Shown piece after piece: positions 27,181 through 39,654 of a DNA stretch of 64,000 nt. Origin of the DNA: Leptidea sinapis (lineage: Eukaryota; Arthropoda; Insecta; Lepidoptera; Pieridae); the NCBI RefSeq assembly GCF_905404315.1, contig NC_066292.1, positions 8,990,001-9,054,000 on the forward strand, in the 5' to 3' direction. Numbering within the stretch: position 1 is the stretch's first letter; the number at the start of each line of letters is the position of its first letter. The notes under the pieces were generated by a model. The model saw only the letters and a program-made list of their open reading frames with translations. It ran no database searches and was not told the origin of the DNA. The position numbers and the translations under genes are program-made.

Positions 27181-28649
27181 TTATCGATAATGCCTTAACA
27201 GTGGCTGGGACTTTATAATAATAGTGTATAAATTTACCCTTAAGGATATTACTCGTATGTATCTTATACACACGTAACTACATACGAAAAGCAGTCACTA
27301 TTAATACCTAATTTAGTACTCTAACTCAGATCACCAATAATAGCGGTAATTAATTTTCTTCAAAAATAATACCAAAGGAATCAATTTTAAGAAAGTGAAT
27401 GCAATCACAGTTATCATATTTTACCAAATTATTTTTTGACCGCTGTGCAGGAAAATAAGAAAAATAATGACAGTATACCAAAAGTTTTGAAATATAAATA
27501 TTGTTCATTTAATTAATGTTCATTGACGGTCATAAGATGTGCTAACAAGGACATTGTAATACACATACTTCTTGTAAACATTACACATATTAAACAAATG
27601 CATTTATTTAACTCACGTAGTTGGCCAATACGAAATTTTCACATTTATAATGTAGGTTAGAATCATAAAAACTGGTTCTAAAGCTGCGTTAACACCGGGC
27701 GGAAAATCTAAGACGGCGAATCATCTTTTTTTAAACAGTATTATGTATGGTGATTTTTTTGTATTTAAATAAAGATTTAATGTGTCATAAGTAAACACAA
27801 GACTAGCCGAATCTTGCAAACGTTGTCCTGTCAGCTATGAATACACCAAATATATTTTCCTTGTTCAAATATAATACATGAATACCAATTTTTATTGGGA
27901 TTATTTAAATAATAAATAATTTCTGATGCTGCTGCAACGCTGTGTTCACTGCAACAAAGTGGACCCCGAAAACGAATATACATATAATTCAAAATTTTAC
28001 TGTTTAAAAGTTTTTTATGTATTTGGTATTTATATAACTTATAATTTGTGTTTTTTTATTTTGTGATGTTATTCTAGTCCTTGTTATTTTTTACTGTGTG
28101 CATTTCTTGGAATTCATAACATTTTCATTGAATAATTCATTCCAAACCATAGAAGAATAGCTGGTGTGACCTCAGCTTAACAACGTGAAGAGTAATGAAG
28201 CAAATAGAATCGCAACTCGCAACGACACGCACCACCGCCCTTGTTCAACACTCAATATTTCTCATCGCTTGTTGACTAGCCACAGGTACGCATTTTCTGT
28301 GTTATATCAATATCAAAAGGTCATAATTGTACCAATTAAGAAGAAATTAAAAATCTAGTTAAATGTGAGTTGACTGTTCAGCTATGTAATGTTCGTTCGA
28401 GAAAATTCGGGCTCGAGTCGACTGAGGGAGACGCTTTAAGCATAATGACATATTTCATGAAAAGTTTAATATTTTCAGATCGCTCGTTTGTGACAATTTA
28501 AAGTAAATACTGATTTTTTTAACCCCATTCTTATATATTTTTATTTATATATTTTTTTCATCATATTTGACTACGACAATTACTTGACCATATCGACGTG
28601 ACGTAAGTTTACTCAAATATCCAGATAGCATACAAAAGATTCGTCCTAG
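27181..28649. other. AT-rich stretch without a recognised gene
   Basis: A possible donor (CCACAG before GTACGC, 28286) follows a GC-richer 90 bases (28195-28285) and could end an untranslated first exon, but nothing supports it. No coding similarity is seen. Confidence 0.2.
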
Positions 28650-29000
28650 TATCGTTAATTTTCTCCTAATAATTGAAGAGTGCTGTTACTTTGTCATGGA
28701 TTCCATAATCAGAACCTAACCAAACTCTCACCAAACTTCCTTTGAAGAATATACTTCAAGTTCAAGTTCTAACCTTTCGAATATAAAAAAAAATTATCGA
28801 AATCGGTAAGCGCGATAAAGTAGTTATTCGTAAATTTTTCGCGCACATACTTATAGCAAATTTAAGACTTTTATGGTTTTGTCATGGTTGCGATTGTCAT
28901 ATCTGCGCAACGAAAAATCGGTTCTCCCAGTCGAAAATTCTCGGGTTATAAACGTAAAAAAGAAACATAACGACGAATTGAGAACCTCCTCTTTTTTTGA
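28650..29000 (+). repeat. interspersed repeat ending in a TTGAAGTTGGTTA terminus
   Basis: Ends GAATTGAGAACCTCCTCTTT then TTTTGAAGTTGGTTA, a widespread lepidopteran repeat end. Its reverse complement is at 5745-5800. Contains CGCGATAAAGTAGTTATTCG. Class unknown. Confidence 0.45.
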
Positions 29001-29619
29001 AGTTGGTTAGTAAATTAGGGAGTAGTAGTATTATATAAATTTAAATTTTAACAACGTTAAAAGTATTGTTTAATATAAAATGAGGTGGCAACCAATAATA
29101 ATCATTTTTATAATTATTAATTATTTGTATAACAATTTGTTTGCTTAATTTAAATTTGTATCAATTTTAAATATTTAACTAGCACCATAAAATTTGTATC
29201 GCAACCACATGATTTTTCTTCGGCTACTTTACCCCAAGTCAGATAATATGCTTAATTTAAGCTTGTAATAAAATATGAAACAAGTAGAGAAACTTTTACA
29301 TTGGATTCTAAAGTTTTTATAAAGACGGAAGTTTAATCTTACTTGCGGGATGAAGTTTATACTCGAACTCTCATAGCTCTTAATGCACTTTATATACTCA
29401 GTAGATATTTGCTTATCCCATTTGACTTAAGCACCATAAAAACAGTGCCGTCTAGGGACGCCCGAAAGAAGCAAAGCTTTTGCATCCTATCCCTGGGTCA
29501 AGGTTTGTTTCCTTTCGGATGATCCCAGTGCCTGCGCCGTTGCAGTACCCGATGTGATACTACAGAGCAAAAATATTTATATACAAAGTCTGTAGTACCG
29601 ATCGGTGGCAGATAACATC

Positions 29620-29775
29620 TAGTTCGATGCGTCAATTAAAGCAGCAAAAACAGGCGCATCGAACTTGGGTTGAGGCGCTGGGCTCAAAGGGTCCGAACTG
29701 CAAAGTTCTAAAGAGGAAATATAACCGTGCCCTCAGATTTTATGAACGGCCCAATATCACGTTATTATTCAGTAG
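29620..29775 (+). mobile_element. LINE fragment (end of endonuclease region)
   Basis: Plus strand reads QAHRTWVEALGSKGPNCKVL, then KRKYNRALRFYERP. This is the linker between endonuclease and reverse transcriptase in a LINE; the same peptide, altered, is at 60115-60180 on the minus strand. Confidence 0.55.
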
Positions 29776-29799
29776 CACATTGTGGGAGGCCTTTCAACA

Positions 29800-30075
29800 C
29801 TAAGTCTTCCGGTACGTGGTCGCCATTCGAGTACTTTACTGCTCCCATCTGTCCGTCAAACTATGTGCCCTGCCCACTGCCACTTCAGTTTCGCCATCAT
29901 TTGGGCTACGTCGGTAACTTTGGTTCTCCTACTTATCTCCTCATTTCTGATTCGATCTCGCAGGGAAACTCCGAGCATAGCCCTCTCCATTGCCCTCTGA
30001 GCGACCATGAGCTTTTTCATAAGGCCCATAGTTAGCGACCATGTCTGGCAACACACACTGGTTGAAAACCTTTGT
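29800..30075 (-). mobile_element. family C (RTE-like) LINE fragment
   Basis: The minus strand encodes MVAQRAMERAMLGVSLRDRI, then RNEEISRRTKVTDVAQMMAK, the best preserved copy of this segment. It stops at the WAGHI motif, which in RTE-type proteins precedes the conserved C-terminal W-x-D-G-R-W. Confidence 0.6.
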
Positions 30076-30312
30076 CTTCAGACACTGTGGTATTTCGGAC
30101 GAGAACATTTTACAAAAGACTTACTTGGACATAATACTATGGAGAAAAAAGTGATCCTAAGGTTATATTATATTATCCTATTTGATTCTAGTTATATTTT
30201 GAGACACGGGTAGCTAGTTTTTATTGAATTTGTCTGCCTATTGAAACTTATTGAACTAGTCTTCCAGTCAACTAATGTACTTATTGTCCTTTGAAGCAAT
30301 CCAGTGGGCTTA

Positions 30313-31816
30313 CCCAAAATAGAATCAAAGGCGTGAAGGGACAACTATTTCGTGCTTAACTCATTCAAAGCCTTTATGAAATCCTTAGTTCATTGGATAG
30401 TAAGTGTACCATGAATTTAATAACATTCTTGCTAATTCAGAGCTGTTTCAATATGAGTTTGATTCCAATGCAGAGCGGTAGATTCTCGATTCATTTTTAA
30501 ACTAAGCCATTGGTTTGATTTTCTAGGAGTTGATAACCTCCAGGTTTTTTTCCATTTCATGTACTTTTTTGAGATTTTAGATTTTTTTTTATAGTATATT
30601 AGATATTTAGATTTTTTTTTAAATTAAATTTTATTTTATTTTGACACTAAACAGTCATTGTTCCGATACCGTAACACTTTCATATTTTACGCCACCGCTG
30701 TATGATGGTTGACACAATAATTTAGTGTTATTGCAAACTGCATCTAATATTAGCTGTCATGCACTATGTTCTTGACGGTAATCAAAGTCGGCGAACTCCG
30801 ATGTTTCACCTAGATCTGTCAACGCGAGTTGAAATGCAACCGTTGTTGCAAGCAACCTCTCTAACATATTAAGAACCACGCGAGAATTCCTGTAGCTGGT
30901 GGAAATTCATTGAGTGTCAGTAGCAGTTCAAGGTACGTATGTGCATTTTATAGTTATTACCTATTTCAAAGTGCCAACATAGTCATTGTTAGACGCCGCC
31001 AGAAGTGTCGGGGACCCAGTGCTCTGTGAACGGCTGGATCACTAGGCGTTGCGTAGAGACGTCGCCCAAAATAGAATCAAAGGCGTGAAGGGACAACTAT
31101 TTCGTGCTTAACTCATTCAAAGCCTTTATGAAATCCTTAGTTCATTGGATAGTAAGTGTACCATGAATTTAATAACATTCTTGCTAATTCAGAGCTGTTT
31201 CAATATGAGTTTGATTCCAATGCAGAGCGGTAGATTCTCGATTCATTTTTAAACTAAGCCATTGGTTTGATTTTCTAGGAGTTGATAACCTCCAGGTTTT
31301 TTTCCATTTCATGTACTTTTTTGAGATTTTAGATTTTTTTTTATAGTATATTAGATATTTAGATTTTTTTTTAAATTAAATTTTATTTTATTTTGACACT
31401 AAACAGTCATTGTTCCGATACCGTAACACTTTCATATTTTACGCCACCGCTGTATGATGGTTGACACAATAATTTAGTGTTATTGCAAACTGCATCTAAT
31501 ATTAGCTGTCATGCACTATGTTCTTGACGGTAATCAAAGTCGGCGAACTCCGATGTTTCACCTAGATCTGTCAACGCGAGTTGAAATGCAACCGTTGTTG
31601 CAAGCAACCTCTCTAACATATTAAGAACCACGCGAGAATTCCTGTAGCTGGTGGAAATTCATTGAGTGTCAGTAGCAGTTCAAGGTACGTATGTGCATTT
31701 TATAGTTATTACCTATTTCAAAGTGCCAACATAGTCATTGTTAGACGCCGCCAGAAGTGTCGGGGACCCAGTGCTCTGTGAACGGCTGGATCACTAGGCG
31801 TTGCGTAGAGACGTCG
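30313..31816. repeat. 752-bp tandem duplication, two copies
   Basis: 30313-31064 and 31065-31816 appear identical; I saw no difference in reading them side by side, even in the T runs. Each unit ends with the first ~50 bases of a 5'-truncated family A LINE, which only continues after the second copy. The joint is GACGTCG/CCCAAAAT. Each unit also contains a donor-like GGTACGTATG (30932 and 31684). Either a very recent duplication or an assembly artefact. Confidence 0.92.
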
Positions 31817-32195
31817 CTTCATTGTGTGTCTTCGACCGCATTTATCACTGGGAGTGTTCCGAAGAGCTGTTTAACCTGATTCCTGCCGCCGATTTTCACC
31901 TTCGCACGACACGCCACAAGTTAGGATATCATCCTCACCATCTGGATGTGTGGCGGTCCTCCACAGTGCGGTTTTCAAGGAGCTTTCTTCCACGTACTAC
32001 AAAGCTGTGGAATGAGCTTCCTTGTGCGGTGTTTCAGGGACGATACGACATGGGTACCTTCAATAAAAGCGCGTACACCTTAAAGGCCGGCAACGCTCCT
32101 GTGATTCCTCTGGTGTTGCAAGAGATTGTGGGCGGCGGTGATCACTTAACAACAGGTGACCCGTACGCTCGTTTGTCCTCCTATTCCATAAAAAA
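31756..32195 (+). mobile_element. family A LINE, 3' part
   Basis: Plus strand open frame from DPVLCERL... through RRDVASLCVFDRIYHWECSE, LGYHPHHLDVWRSSTVRFSR and VIPLVLQEIVGGGDHLTTG to the A-rich tail at 32190. One of the best preserved C-termini of this family here. 5'-truncated, as usual for LINE copies. Confidence 0.75.
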
Positions 32196-33249
32196 AAAGA
32201 AGTTGTTGCAAGTTTGCTACATTATTTGGGATTGAAATTCTAGCTATTTCACCGATCAATTTGTGTATGGTAATAATTTCTGGTAAATCCAATCATCATA
32301 TTATCTCAAGTTGTGGTAATCAAGTGTCTGTTCTCGCGATTTAGGTTCCGTAGTTCCTACTCAACTAACCTATTTACCGAGAGTACTTACATACATTGAA
32401 AAATATCGGACAGAGATTTTATTCTATTTAACGCAAATTTTTGAATTGCATGAGCTAGTAAACTTTCGTCTCAGTTTTTTTTCTAGTCGGCTTATAGTTA
32501 TTCAATCTTTAAGCCGTTTCATTTGATATATCAGTTATTCAATTGCAACAATGTAATATTAGCGCATGTTGAATTACGTAAAATATTTTTTTTGCATTAT
32601 TAAATTAACGGTCACTCAATACTTAGCATTCCTAACCCATTAAATCAACCTTAACGTTATACAAATAAAGCCATTACACTGCATTCGTTTTGAAGATTAA
32701 GTAGGTACGGAGGACCGAGTTCCGACTCTCAGAATCTCAGTGTGGTGTATGCAGTATACGCCACAAGTTCACTAGTTATTAGCATACATTTTCCACAACC
32801 TGCAGAAAGACTTGTGTGGAGTATTGTACAATCATAAAGTTACAATTTTAATTATATATTACTATAGAGAAGACTTCGTCGAAAATTACAATGCGCCTCC
32901 CATGTGCTCCAGTGCACAAGTGTACTCGGTAAGCGTTTCTATGGCCCTATGCTACCGTGTCTCCGTAGACACGGCAAGACAGCCGTCAAAAAACTGCCAA
33001 TATCTATGTATCCCTGGTCAAAAACACCAGAGAGAATCTTTTACCGGTTATATTATTAATTGCTCTTGGTTCTAAGAGCCATAAAACACAGTGCAACGCT
33101 TTGAAGGCAAAATCTATTAGTATTTATTTGGCTTTAGTTGGCGGCAGCCATTTCTGCTAAGCATACAACGGGAACATTATTTTGTGAAATTTATGTTTGA
33201 ATTTTCTTTTGCAACTTTTCTATTCGATTTCCTTATTACTTATATTTAG
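32196..33249. other. stretch without a recognised gene, with one exon-like segment
   Basis: 32868-32928 has an acceptor (TACTATAG), 20 codons (EDFVENYNAPPMCSSAQVYS) and a donor (GTAAGC). I do not recognise the peptide. The rest holds no recognised feature. Confidence 0.2.
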
Positions 33250-34080
33250 GAATCCATACACTACAACCAAACTCCAAATCTTAGACATGAAGATCTATAA
33301 TATTCAAGGTTTTTAAATGGTTTACGTGTTCTGATTACGCCTAAGTCACGAAAAACTCTGTTCTCGTTTGTATCCATAATATGATGATTAAAAGTAAGTT
33401 TGTGATCCATCAGTATGGAAGCCTCTTATTGTATCTACACATCTTAAATTCATAGAGATCATTCATTAAACCTATAGTCGATTTTGTTTGTCTATTGATG
33501 CAACTGTATATAATAACCGGCATATTGTAAAACCATTGATAAAATATAATGAAAATAATAAAGGTCCTAAATGAGATCCTTGTGAAATTCCTGAAAGAAT
33601 TACAAGGAATCCTGAGCAGGAACCCTTAACTCAAACGGCTTGACTAGGGCTCAGGATGTAGGAGTCTATCCGTCGTAGGAGACTGCCGTGAACAGCAATA
33701 TCTGAAAGTTTCGTAGTAAGGAGATCATGATTTATCCGATCAAAGGCTTTGAGAAGTCGGTGTAAGCAATGTCAATTGAAGATATTCCATCCATGTGGTG
33801 GAGTAAATGGTTAGTATGCATTAGTAATTAAAATACTTGCCTTCCTGAAATCATTCTGGCTATCTGAATTTATAGTGCTTCATTCATTCCCATAACGTTT
33901 CACTAATTAGTTTTTCACAAATTAAAAGCAAGCATAACTTTGATATAGGCTATATTCTAATATAACATCATTTTTCCAATTTTTGGGGATCGGTGTGACC
34001 AGTGCTTTTTCTAGGCCTGAGGGAACACACCAGTTTTTATTGACCCTTGAAATAAACATGCGACTGGCTCTGTACGTAAA
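33250..34080 (-). mobile_element. LINE reverse transcriptase remnant
   Basis: The minus strand in broken frames gives LKAFDRINHDLLTTKLSDIA, then VHGSLLRRIDSYI and SGISQGSHLGPLLFSLYFIN. These are reverse transcriptase motif A and motif B; VTPIPKNWKN upstream matches motif 1. Several frameshifts and stops, so dead. Confidence 0.6.
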
Positions 34081-35349
34081 AAATAAATAGTTGTTTATTT
34101 ATTAATAATAATATTCGAGTGGTCCTTTTTTGACACCGTAATAAAGTGACGATGTGATGTCATCGACGTCAGTACAGAGATAGTGTAACCAGCCTTGTAT
34201 CAATAACAATAATGCGCTGTATGTGTTACTTGACGTCTCTGTTTTTCCTGCAGAAGTCAAACAGCGACTAATGCTTTTTGGAAACGGGCTCTCAAAGCTG
34301 TACTACATTTTTCCACATTGTACCATAAGGATTATTGCAAAAAAGACATAATAAAATGTATTAATATTTTCATATCCCAGAAAGAGGGTCATTTAATAAA
34401 TGAATAAAAGTATAAGGATATAATAGATCTTTTTTTTATTTATTTATCATATGACATATACTGATATAAAAATTAGGTCAACTTAGCATCTAAAAAAAAC
34501 CACAAAGGTTAACAACTAATGCTAATAACACTTAATAATACGTCACAACTTATGCTATAAATTAAATGAACAAGAGTGAAAATATTTTTAAAGACATAAA
34601 AACGAATAAACATGACTTAGCAGATTCAAATTCTCTTAGCTGCTATAGTTTTTGTAATAGATAATATTTTAGTCTGTAATTAATGTTTTAGTACTTCAAT
34701 TTTGCCGCTCAATGAAGCGCAGCTCATTCAGCAAGCGAGGTATTAGGTAATAGGCAGTTCGTTCGCCGTACACGTTGCAGGCCCGGAGAATCGACAACCG
34801 GTCTGCTCTTGTTTGTATAGGCTGTTCTATCTTTTGCAATCTTATTTTTTCATTAAAAAAGTATGGTTGTGTGGTTGCCGTTAGTAGATGAATTCAATAT
34901 CGATATAATCGTCTTTTTTATATTTAATCAATTGGTAATAGTAACTTATATAATATATCAAGTAGAGTTAGTCTTCTGGATTCATTATTATATCAATAAA
35001 GTGGCCAATATACATTAGAGAATAAAGGGGTTTTAAAATAGATGCCCCTGGTCCAAATCATAATAATTCGTTATATTATGATTGGATAACATGAATATAT
35101 TGTTTTTGTTTATATAAAATCGTGAAAGAGTGCTGCTCGGTGCCGGGTCGACCTATTACAGTTAATAAATCATTCTATTTGTTGGATCAGATTACACGTA
35201 AGTTACCATCCCTGCACTGTGCGATTACTAATTATGACAGAATATCATGCTCACGAAGCATCCTTACATAAAAACAGTCCATTTTAAACTGTTAAGGTTG
35301 ATTCATCCAATATAAGTTACTATAGTAATACAGATTATTTTCCATAACT
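34081..35349. other. stretch without a recognised gene
   Basis: 34690-34860 on the minus strand has a short remnant (RPVVDSPGLQRVRR) that may be a LINE C-terminus. Nothing else recognised. Confidence 0.2.
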
Positions 35350-35830
35350 TTTAATGAATGAAAACGACTTTTAGCTTTGAACATGGTTCTTATTTAGGAT
35401 GCAGCACCTTACAAATTATTTTGCAACGCTGGATAGTGCCCACTGTCATAAATGAACTGCCCCAGGATTTGCTAAAAGATGTTTCCTCTAAAACTCACCT
35501 TAAACAAATTCTCACAAAACATTATCTCTCACTGTGTCCATGAAATGAATTTAGTATAAGTTTATTTAATATTTCATTTGTAATTTTAACTTTACCATGC
35601 CGTGTTAAGTTACAAATACGAAATAAGTTTAATGCTGTACATTAGGTTTAATAGTAGTTTAAGGTTAATAGTGTAAATTTAGTATTATTGTAAATAGTAT
35701 AGTTAGTATTATATTTATTATTGTTAGTAGATATTATCTTTGCACGAGAGCTGCTGCCGACAAACTACTTACGTAGTTTGGCAGACTGTACTGATGAAGT
35801 TTGTAAATAAATGAATAAAAACAAAGAAAT
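35350..35830 (+). mobile_element. LINE C-terminal fragment and 3' end
   Basis: Encodes VINELPQDLLKDVSSKTHLK and QILTKHYLSLCP, then stop, then an AT-rich tail ending GAATAAAAACAAAGAAATTG. The L-P-x-D/E-L ... F/L-K-x-x-L pattern is typical of the last residues of jockey/CR1-type proteins. Confidence 0.45.
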
Positions 35831-36540
35831 TGTTCTGTAAGTCTATTACAATGTATTTTAAAATACTCAATATTTAAAAGCGTTGAGTTACTTGTATGTT
35901 CTTTTCATTAACTCTACTTTTTCGGAATGTATGGAAGATCCAATAATTTAAATTTAACATTTATAGTGACGATTCATTAGCATTTAGTTTAAACCTATTC
36001 GAATTTGATTTTGACTATAATATGAATATACTAGCTGAAAGTCTTTAAGGTTGTCCAGTAACTTAATTACAATTAACACTGTATTGAAATATAGTTATTT
36101 AAATCTTGTTTTGTAGGAATTTTCCTAAAATAAAACTCCAGACAAAAGTATTTTAATGAACTAAAAACATAAACAAAATTAGATTCTGTTTCCAATTCCG
36201 GTATAATAGTGAGTCTGGCTGAAATCCTACGCTATTTTATCCTGACACATCTTAAATATGAATGAACTAACACAGTAATTATCGACCCTGACGGCTTGAT
36301 AATCACACGCCAAAACAATCCTTACAGCCTGCTCAGAAAGCACATAATATGGTGACATGTTTTATACTCTTAGAGCCATGTTATTTATATCAATCGAAGC
36401 CCGGTTAAAACTTTAATCTATATTATCTCGTCTATTATTTCGTAAGTTCATGAGTTGGAAAATAGGATTTAAAATGTTCAGAGGTAGCGCTACTGTCAGA
36501 GTAAGCCCATGCTCAACGTCACTTTGAAACAATGACCAAC
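35831..36540. other. stretch without a recognised gene
   Basis: AT-rich, no recognised feature. Confidence 0.2.
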
Positions 36541-36544
36541 TTTA

Positions 36545-36800
36545 TATAGAAGACCCTTAGAGCCGAATGGTTAGTGACCCTGACTACTAAGCTAGAGGTC
36601 GCGGGTTCGGATACCGTTAGGTGCAATCATTTATATGATGAATATGAATGTTTGTTTCCGACTCATGGATATTTATATGTTTTTATGTATGTTTAAGTAA
36701 GTATGTTATATTAAATATATTGTTGTCTTGTACCCATCGTTCAGGCTATGCTTAGTTTGGGGCAATATGTGTAAAAGTGTGTCAATATTATTATTATTAT
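36545..36800 (+). repeat. tRNA-derived SINE
   Basis: tRNA-like head with B box GGTTCGGATACC, then the body with GAATGTTTGTTTCCGACTCA, GCTATGCTTAGTTTGGGGCA and a TTA trinucleotide tail (36788-36799). A headless inverted copy is at 16675-16870. Confidence 0.6.
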
Positions 36801-36904
36801 ATAATATAACTAGCGATCTGCCAGCGATCATCAGTCGAAACGCGTCAGCTTGTTACATAGACACTCTCTATTTTTATTATTTATTACAATTATAGTTAAA
36901 CAAA

Positions 36905-37135
36905 ATACGAATGTTTCACCTGATTCCTGCCGGCGAATTCCACCTTCACACTTCAAGCCACATGTTAGGGCATCATCCCCACCATCTGGATGTGTGGCGG
37001 TCCTCCACAGTGCGGTAATCAAGGAGCTTTCTTTATTCTGTGGAATGAGCTTCCTTGTGCGGTGCTTCCGAGACGATACGACAGGGGACCTTCAAAAAAA
37101 GCGCGTACACCTTCCCTAAAGGCCGGCAACGCCCT
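36905..37135 (+). mobile_element. family A LINE, C-terminal fragment with internal deletion
   Basis: Begins FHLIPAGEFHLHTSS-like sequence, then the block GGATGTGTGGCGGTCCTCCA and CTTCAAAAAAAGCGCGTACA. The segment coding for FLPRTTKLWN is shortened. Confidence 0.6.
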
Positions 37136-37789
37136 TTCTTTCCATTTGCACAATAAATGAGGCTATCTTTTTAAATATTTCTATAGGTCTATTAATTCAA
37201 CCTTAAAACATAGACATAGATTATCGCGACTTTTCAATGGATCTATAAAAAGAGGCATCGTTTTCGATGAAAGGTCCCAGCCACTTATTATAAACAATGC
37301 GTTCCTCATGTATAACCTCTATCCACTATTAGTTAGTCAAAACTATATTTAAATCAGCTCAATCTTTTTTGAACTTATCTCGAACAGACAGTCAGACTTA
37401 GAACCATAGATAATAACTAAAAAAATGAAGCACTGCTTAGTAACTAAAATCATTCGTATCTTTTTCTGTTCAATTCTACTTATTGTTCTAACTACTATGA
37501 ATGCCTATTTATTTTGAATCAGGCCAAATCAATAAATAAAATATTATAATAAGCTCTATCTAAGATATATTTGCCTATCCTTTGTTGCAAATTAAAGTTG
37601 GACGATTCAATCCGAAACGCAATCAAGATAATAATAAACTCCCCTGTTAATAAAAGCATTTTATGTATTCAATGAATGAATTTTATTTAAAACAAGACCT
37701 GAACATTATTATATGTTTAATACGAATTTCATTATGTATTACAATTTCTATATTGAAGGAATTCTGACACTCTAATACTTCAATAATCT
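37136..37789. other. stretch without a recognised gene
   Basis: 37240-37400 (GTCCCAGCCACTTATT onward, ending with CGAACAGACAGTCAGACTTA) resembles the tail of a common repeat. Nothing else. Confidence 0.2.
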
Positions 37790-38140
37790 TATATGTTTAA
37801 ACGAACAATTCTTGTATATATATATATCTATATGTAATATAAGTAATCTGAATCTCCGAAACGGATCCAACGATTTTCAGAAAATTTAGTATATTGTATA
37901 TTTCGGGGGCGATAAATTGATCTAGGTAGGTTTCCATTTATAAAAATGTCGTTTTCCGTGTTTTAATTAGAAAGAGCAACAATAACATTAGAATACAAAG
38001 GTAAATTTCGCCACTATATACAAGACTATAATAGCTCAGATGGGATTGGGTGATTCGGACAGGAGAAGACCCTGGTTTGAATCCAGATGTCGTATTAGTA
38101 TTATTTATTTAAAGTTTTGTACATTCTTAAGAATCCGGTC
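37790..38140 (+). repeat. repeat with pol III-like boxes (copy at 55045-55395)
   Basis: Shares with 55045-55395 the blocks GGTAAATTTCGCCACTATAT, ACAAGACTAT and GTTTTGTACATTCTTAA. Inside is a tRNA-like pair: A box TATAGCTCAGATGG and B box GGTTTGAATCC. The better preserved 3' end at 55357 has a small hairpin (CCGAGCAAGGCTCGG). Confidence 0.55.
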
Positions 38141-38624
38141 GTCCGTATATTATTATTAAAAAGCTGAAGCAATTTTTCAATTCTTGTTTGATCGTGCTTA
38201 TTTCTGGCTAAACAAATCATATTTAAAACAAATAAAATGTGTAATCATAAAATAATTAATTATTATAAATATTTTTACTTGCAATTCTACAATTACATAC
38301 GTAATTATACTTCACTTTAACACAAAGTACTTGTAGAGTTATAAATACATATAATACATTAATAGTGTTTTGTGTTATAAGTTCCTTAAAAATATTAACC
38401 TTGGTAACTTACCTGGGGGGTCTAGTGTACGTAAACTGTTTTAACAATGTGTTATGAACCCAACGCAAGTAAGAACTGAGTACGACTTAAAGTGAATCTT
38501 AGTGACTATCTATCTATTTATTTTACAGGTGTAACTATGAAAGTGTTACATAATTATTGCCTACTATTTAATATAAGGCAGGCTTTTTAGTATAGAAACT
38601 ACATATAATGGCATAAAGGCATTT

Positions 38625-38760
38625 ATTATCTCAAAATTGATTTCTTTAGAATTTTTTTTATGTCATTCTAATATACTAGTACTACCGCTTCGGAAACAAA
38701 TGGCGCTCTGAGAGAGAAGAAGAGGCGCATGAAACTCTCCCAGATTTCTTAATTGATAAG
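38625..38760 (-). mobile_element. LINE 3' end (same family as 15095-15235)
   Basis: Reverse of the 3' end block: TTTTTTTTATGTCATTCTAA, GCTTCGGAAACAAATGGCGC and AGAGAGAAGAAGAGGCGC. Confidence 0.55.
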
Positions 38761-38764
38761 AACG

Positions 38765-39135
38765 AGCGCATCAAACTCAGTGGGATATTTTTTCATCGAA
38801 AAAATATGTTTACAAAGTAATATTGTACAATTAAACTTATTATTTAATAGCCTGAGGGCGGTCACTACATTTCCAATATGTGGTATCATTAAGAAAGTCA
38901 TTTATGTAATAGTAACCTTTACCACACAAACGTTTTTTAACAATTCTTTTGAATAACGTAATACTTTTGTTTTGAACATTTTCGGGGATCTTGTTGTAAA
39001 AGCATATACATCACCCAACAAAAGACTTACTAACTCGACTTAGCTGAGTAGTAGGCATTATAAGTGTATGTCTGTTCCTGGTGTTAACATTATGGTTATG
39101 ATAAGTTCTAGCAAATTCACTTATGTGCTTTTCAA
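38765..39135 (-). mobile_element. jockey-like LINE C-terminal fragment (copy of 10255-10640)
   Basis: The minus strand in pieces reads LVSLLLGDVYAF, FKTKVLRYSKELLKNVCGKG and YYYINDFLNDTTYW. Together with the adjacent 3' end at 38625-38760 it may be one copy. Confidence 0.55.
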
Positions 39136-39654
39136 CATAAATTACACTATCAAGAATATAATATAACTAAAACATGAAAATAAAAAAATCCGTAACTAAC
39201 GTCAAAAAGGGATAACTTACAAAAATAATACATAATTTTCTTTGGTCCTTATATCGAGGTTGTATAACTTTATAGATAATTTTTTGCGAATGAAAATAAT
39301 TTTACATGAATGTTGACACAGTTTCGAATTAGAGAGTCTTACAGTCTCATTCAGCTTGTAGTTCTGAAGATTTCGAGGTTCTTTAAAAGGCTTTAACCTC
39401 TTTTCGCTTTTATTCCGTAAGTATAAAGTAATGTAAGGCCGAAGTAGAGCTTAAAGTAGATTATTACATAGTTTTTTGAAATGATAATTTTTCTGTATCA
39501 CCGAATATGGAATAGTTAAACTTAAATTTAAATATTTTTATTCAAAAGAGGATTTAAAAACTACCATCCATTCGAATTCCTCAGAAATTCAAAATAATTA
39601 TTCAAATATAAAGTTTATAGTGTTATCAAATCAATAATCAATCTCAATCGAAAA

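Noticed and set aside
28195..28285. untranslated first exon ending at a GTACGC donor
   Set aside because: One donor-like hexamer is not enough; no coding continuation or promoter element supports it.
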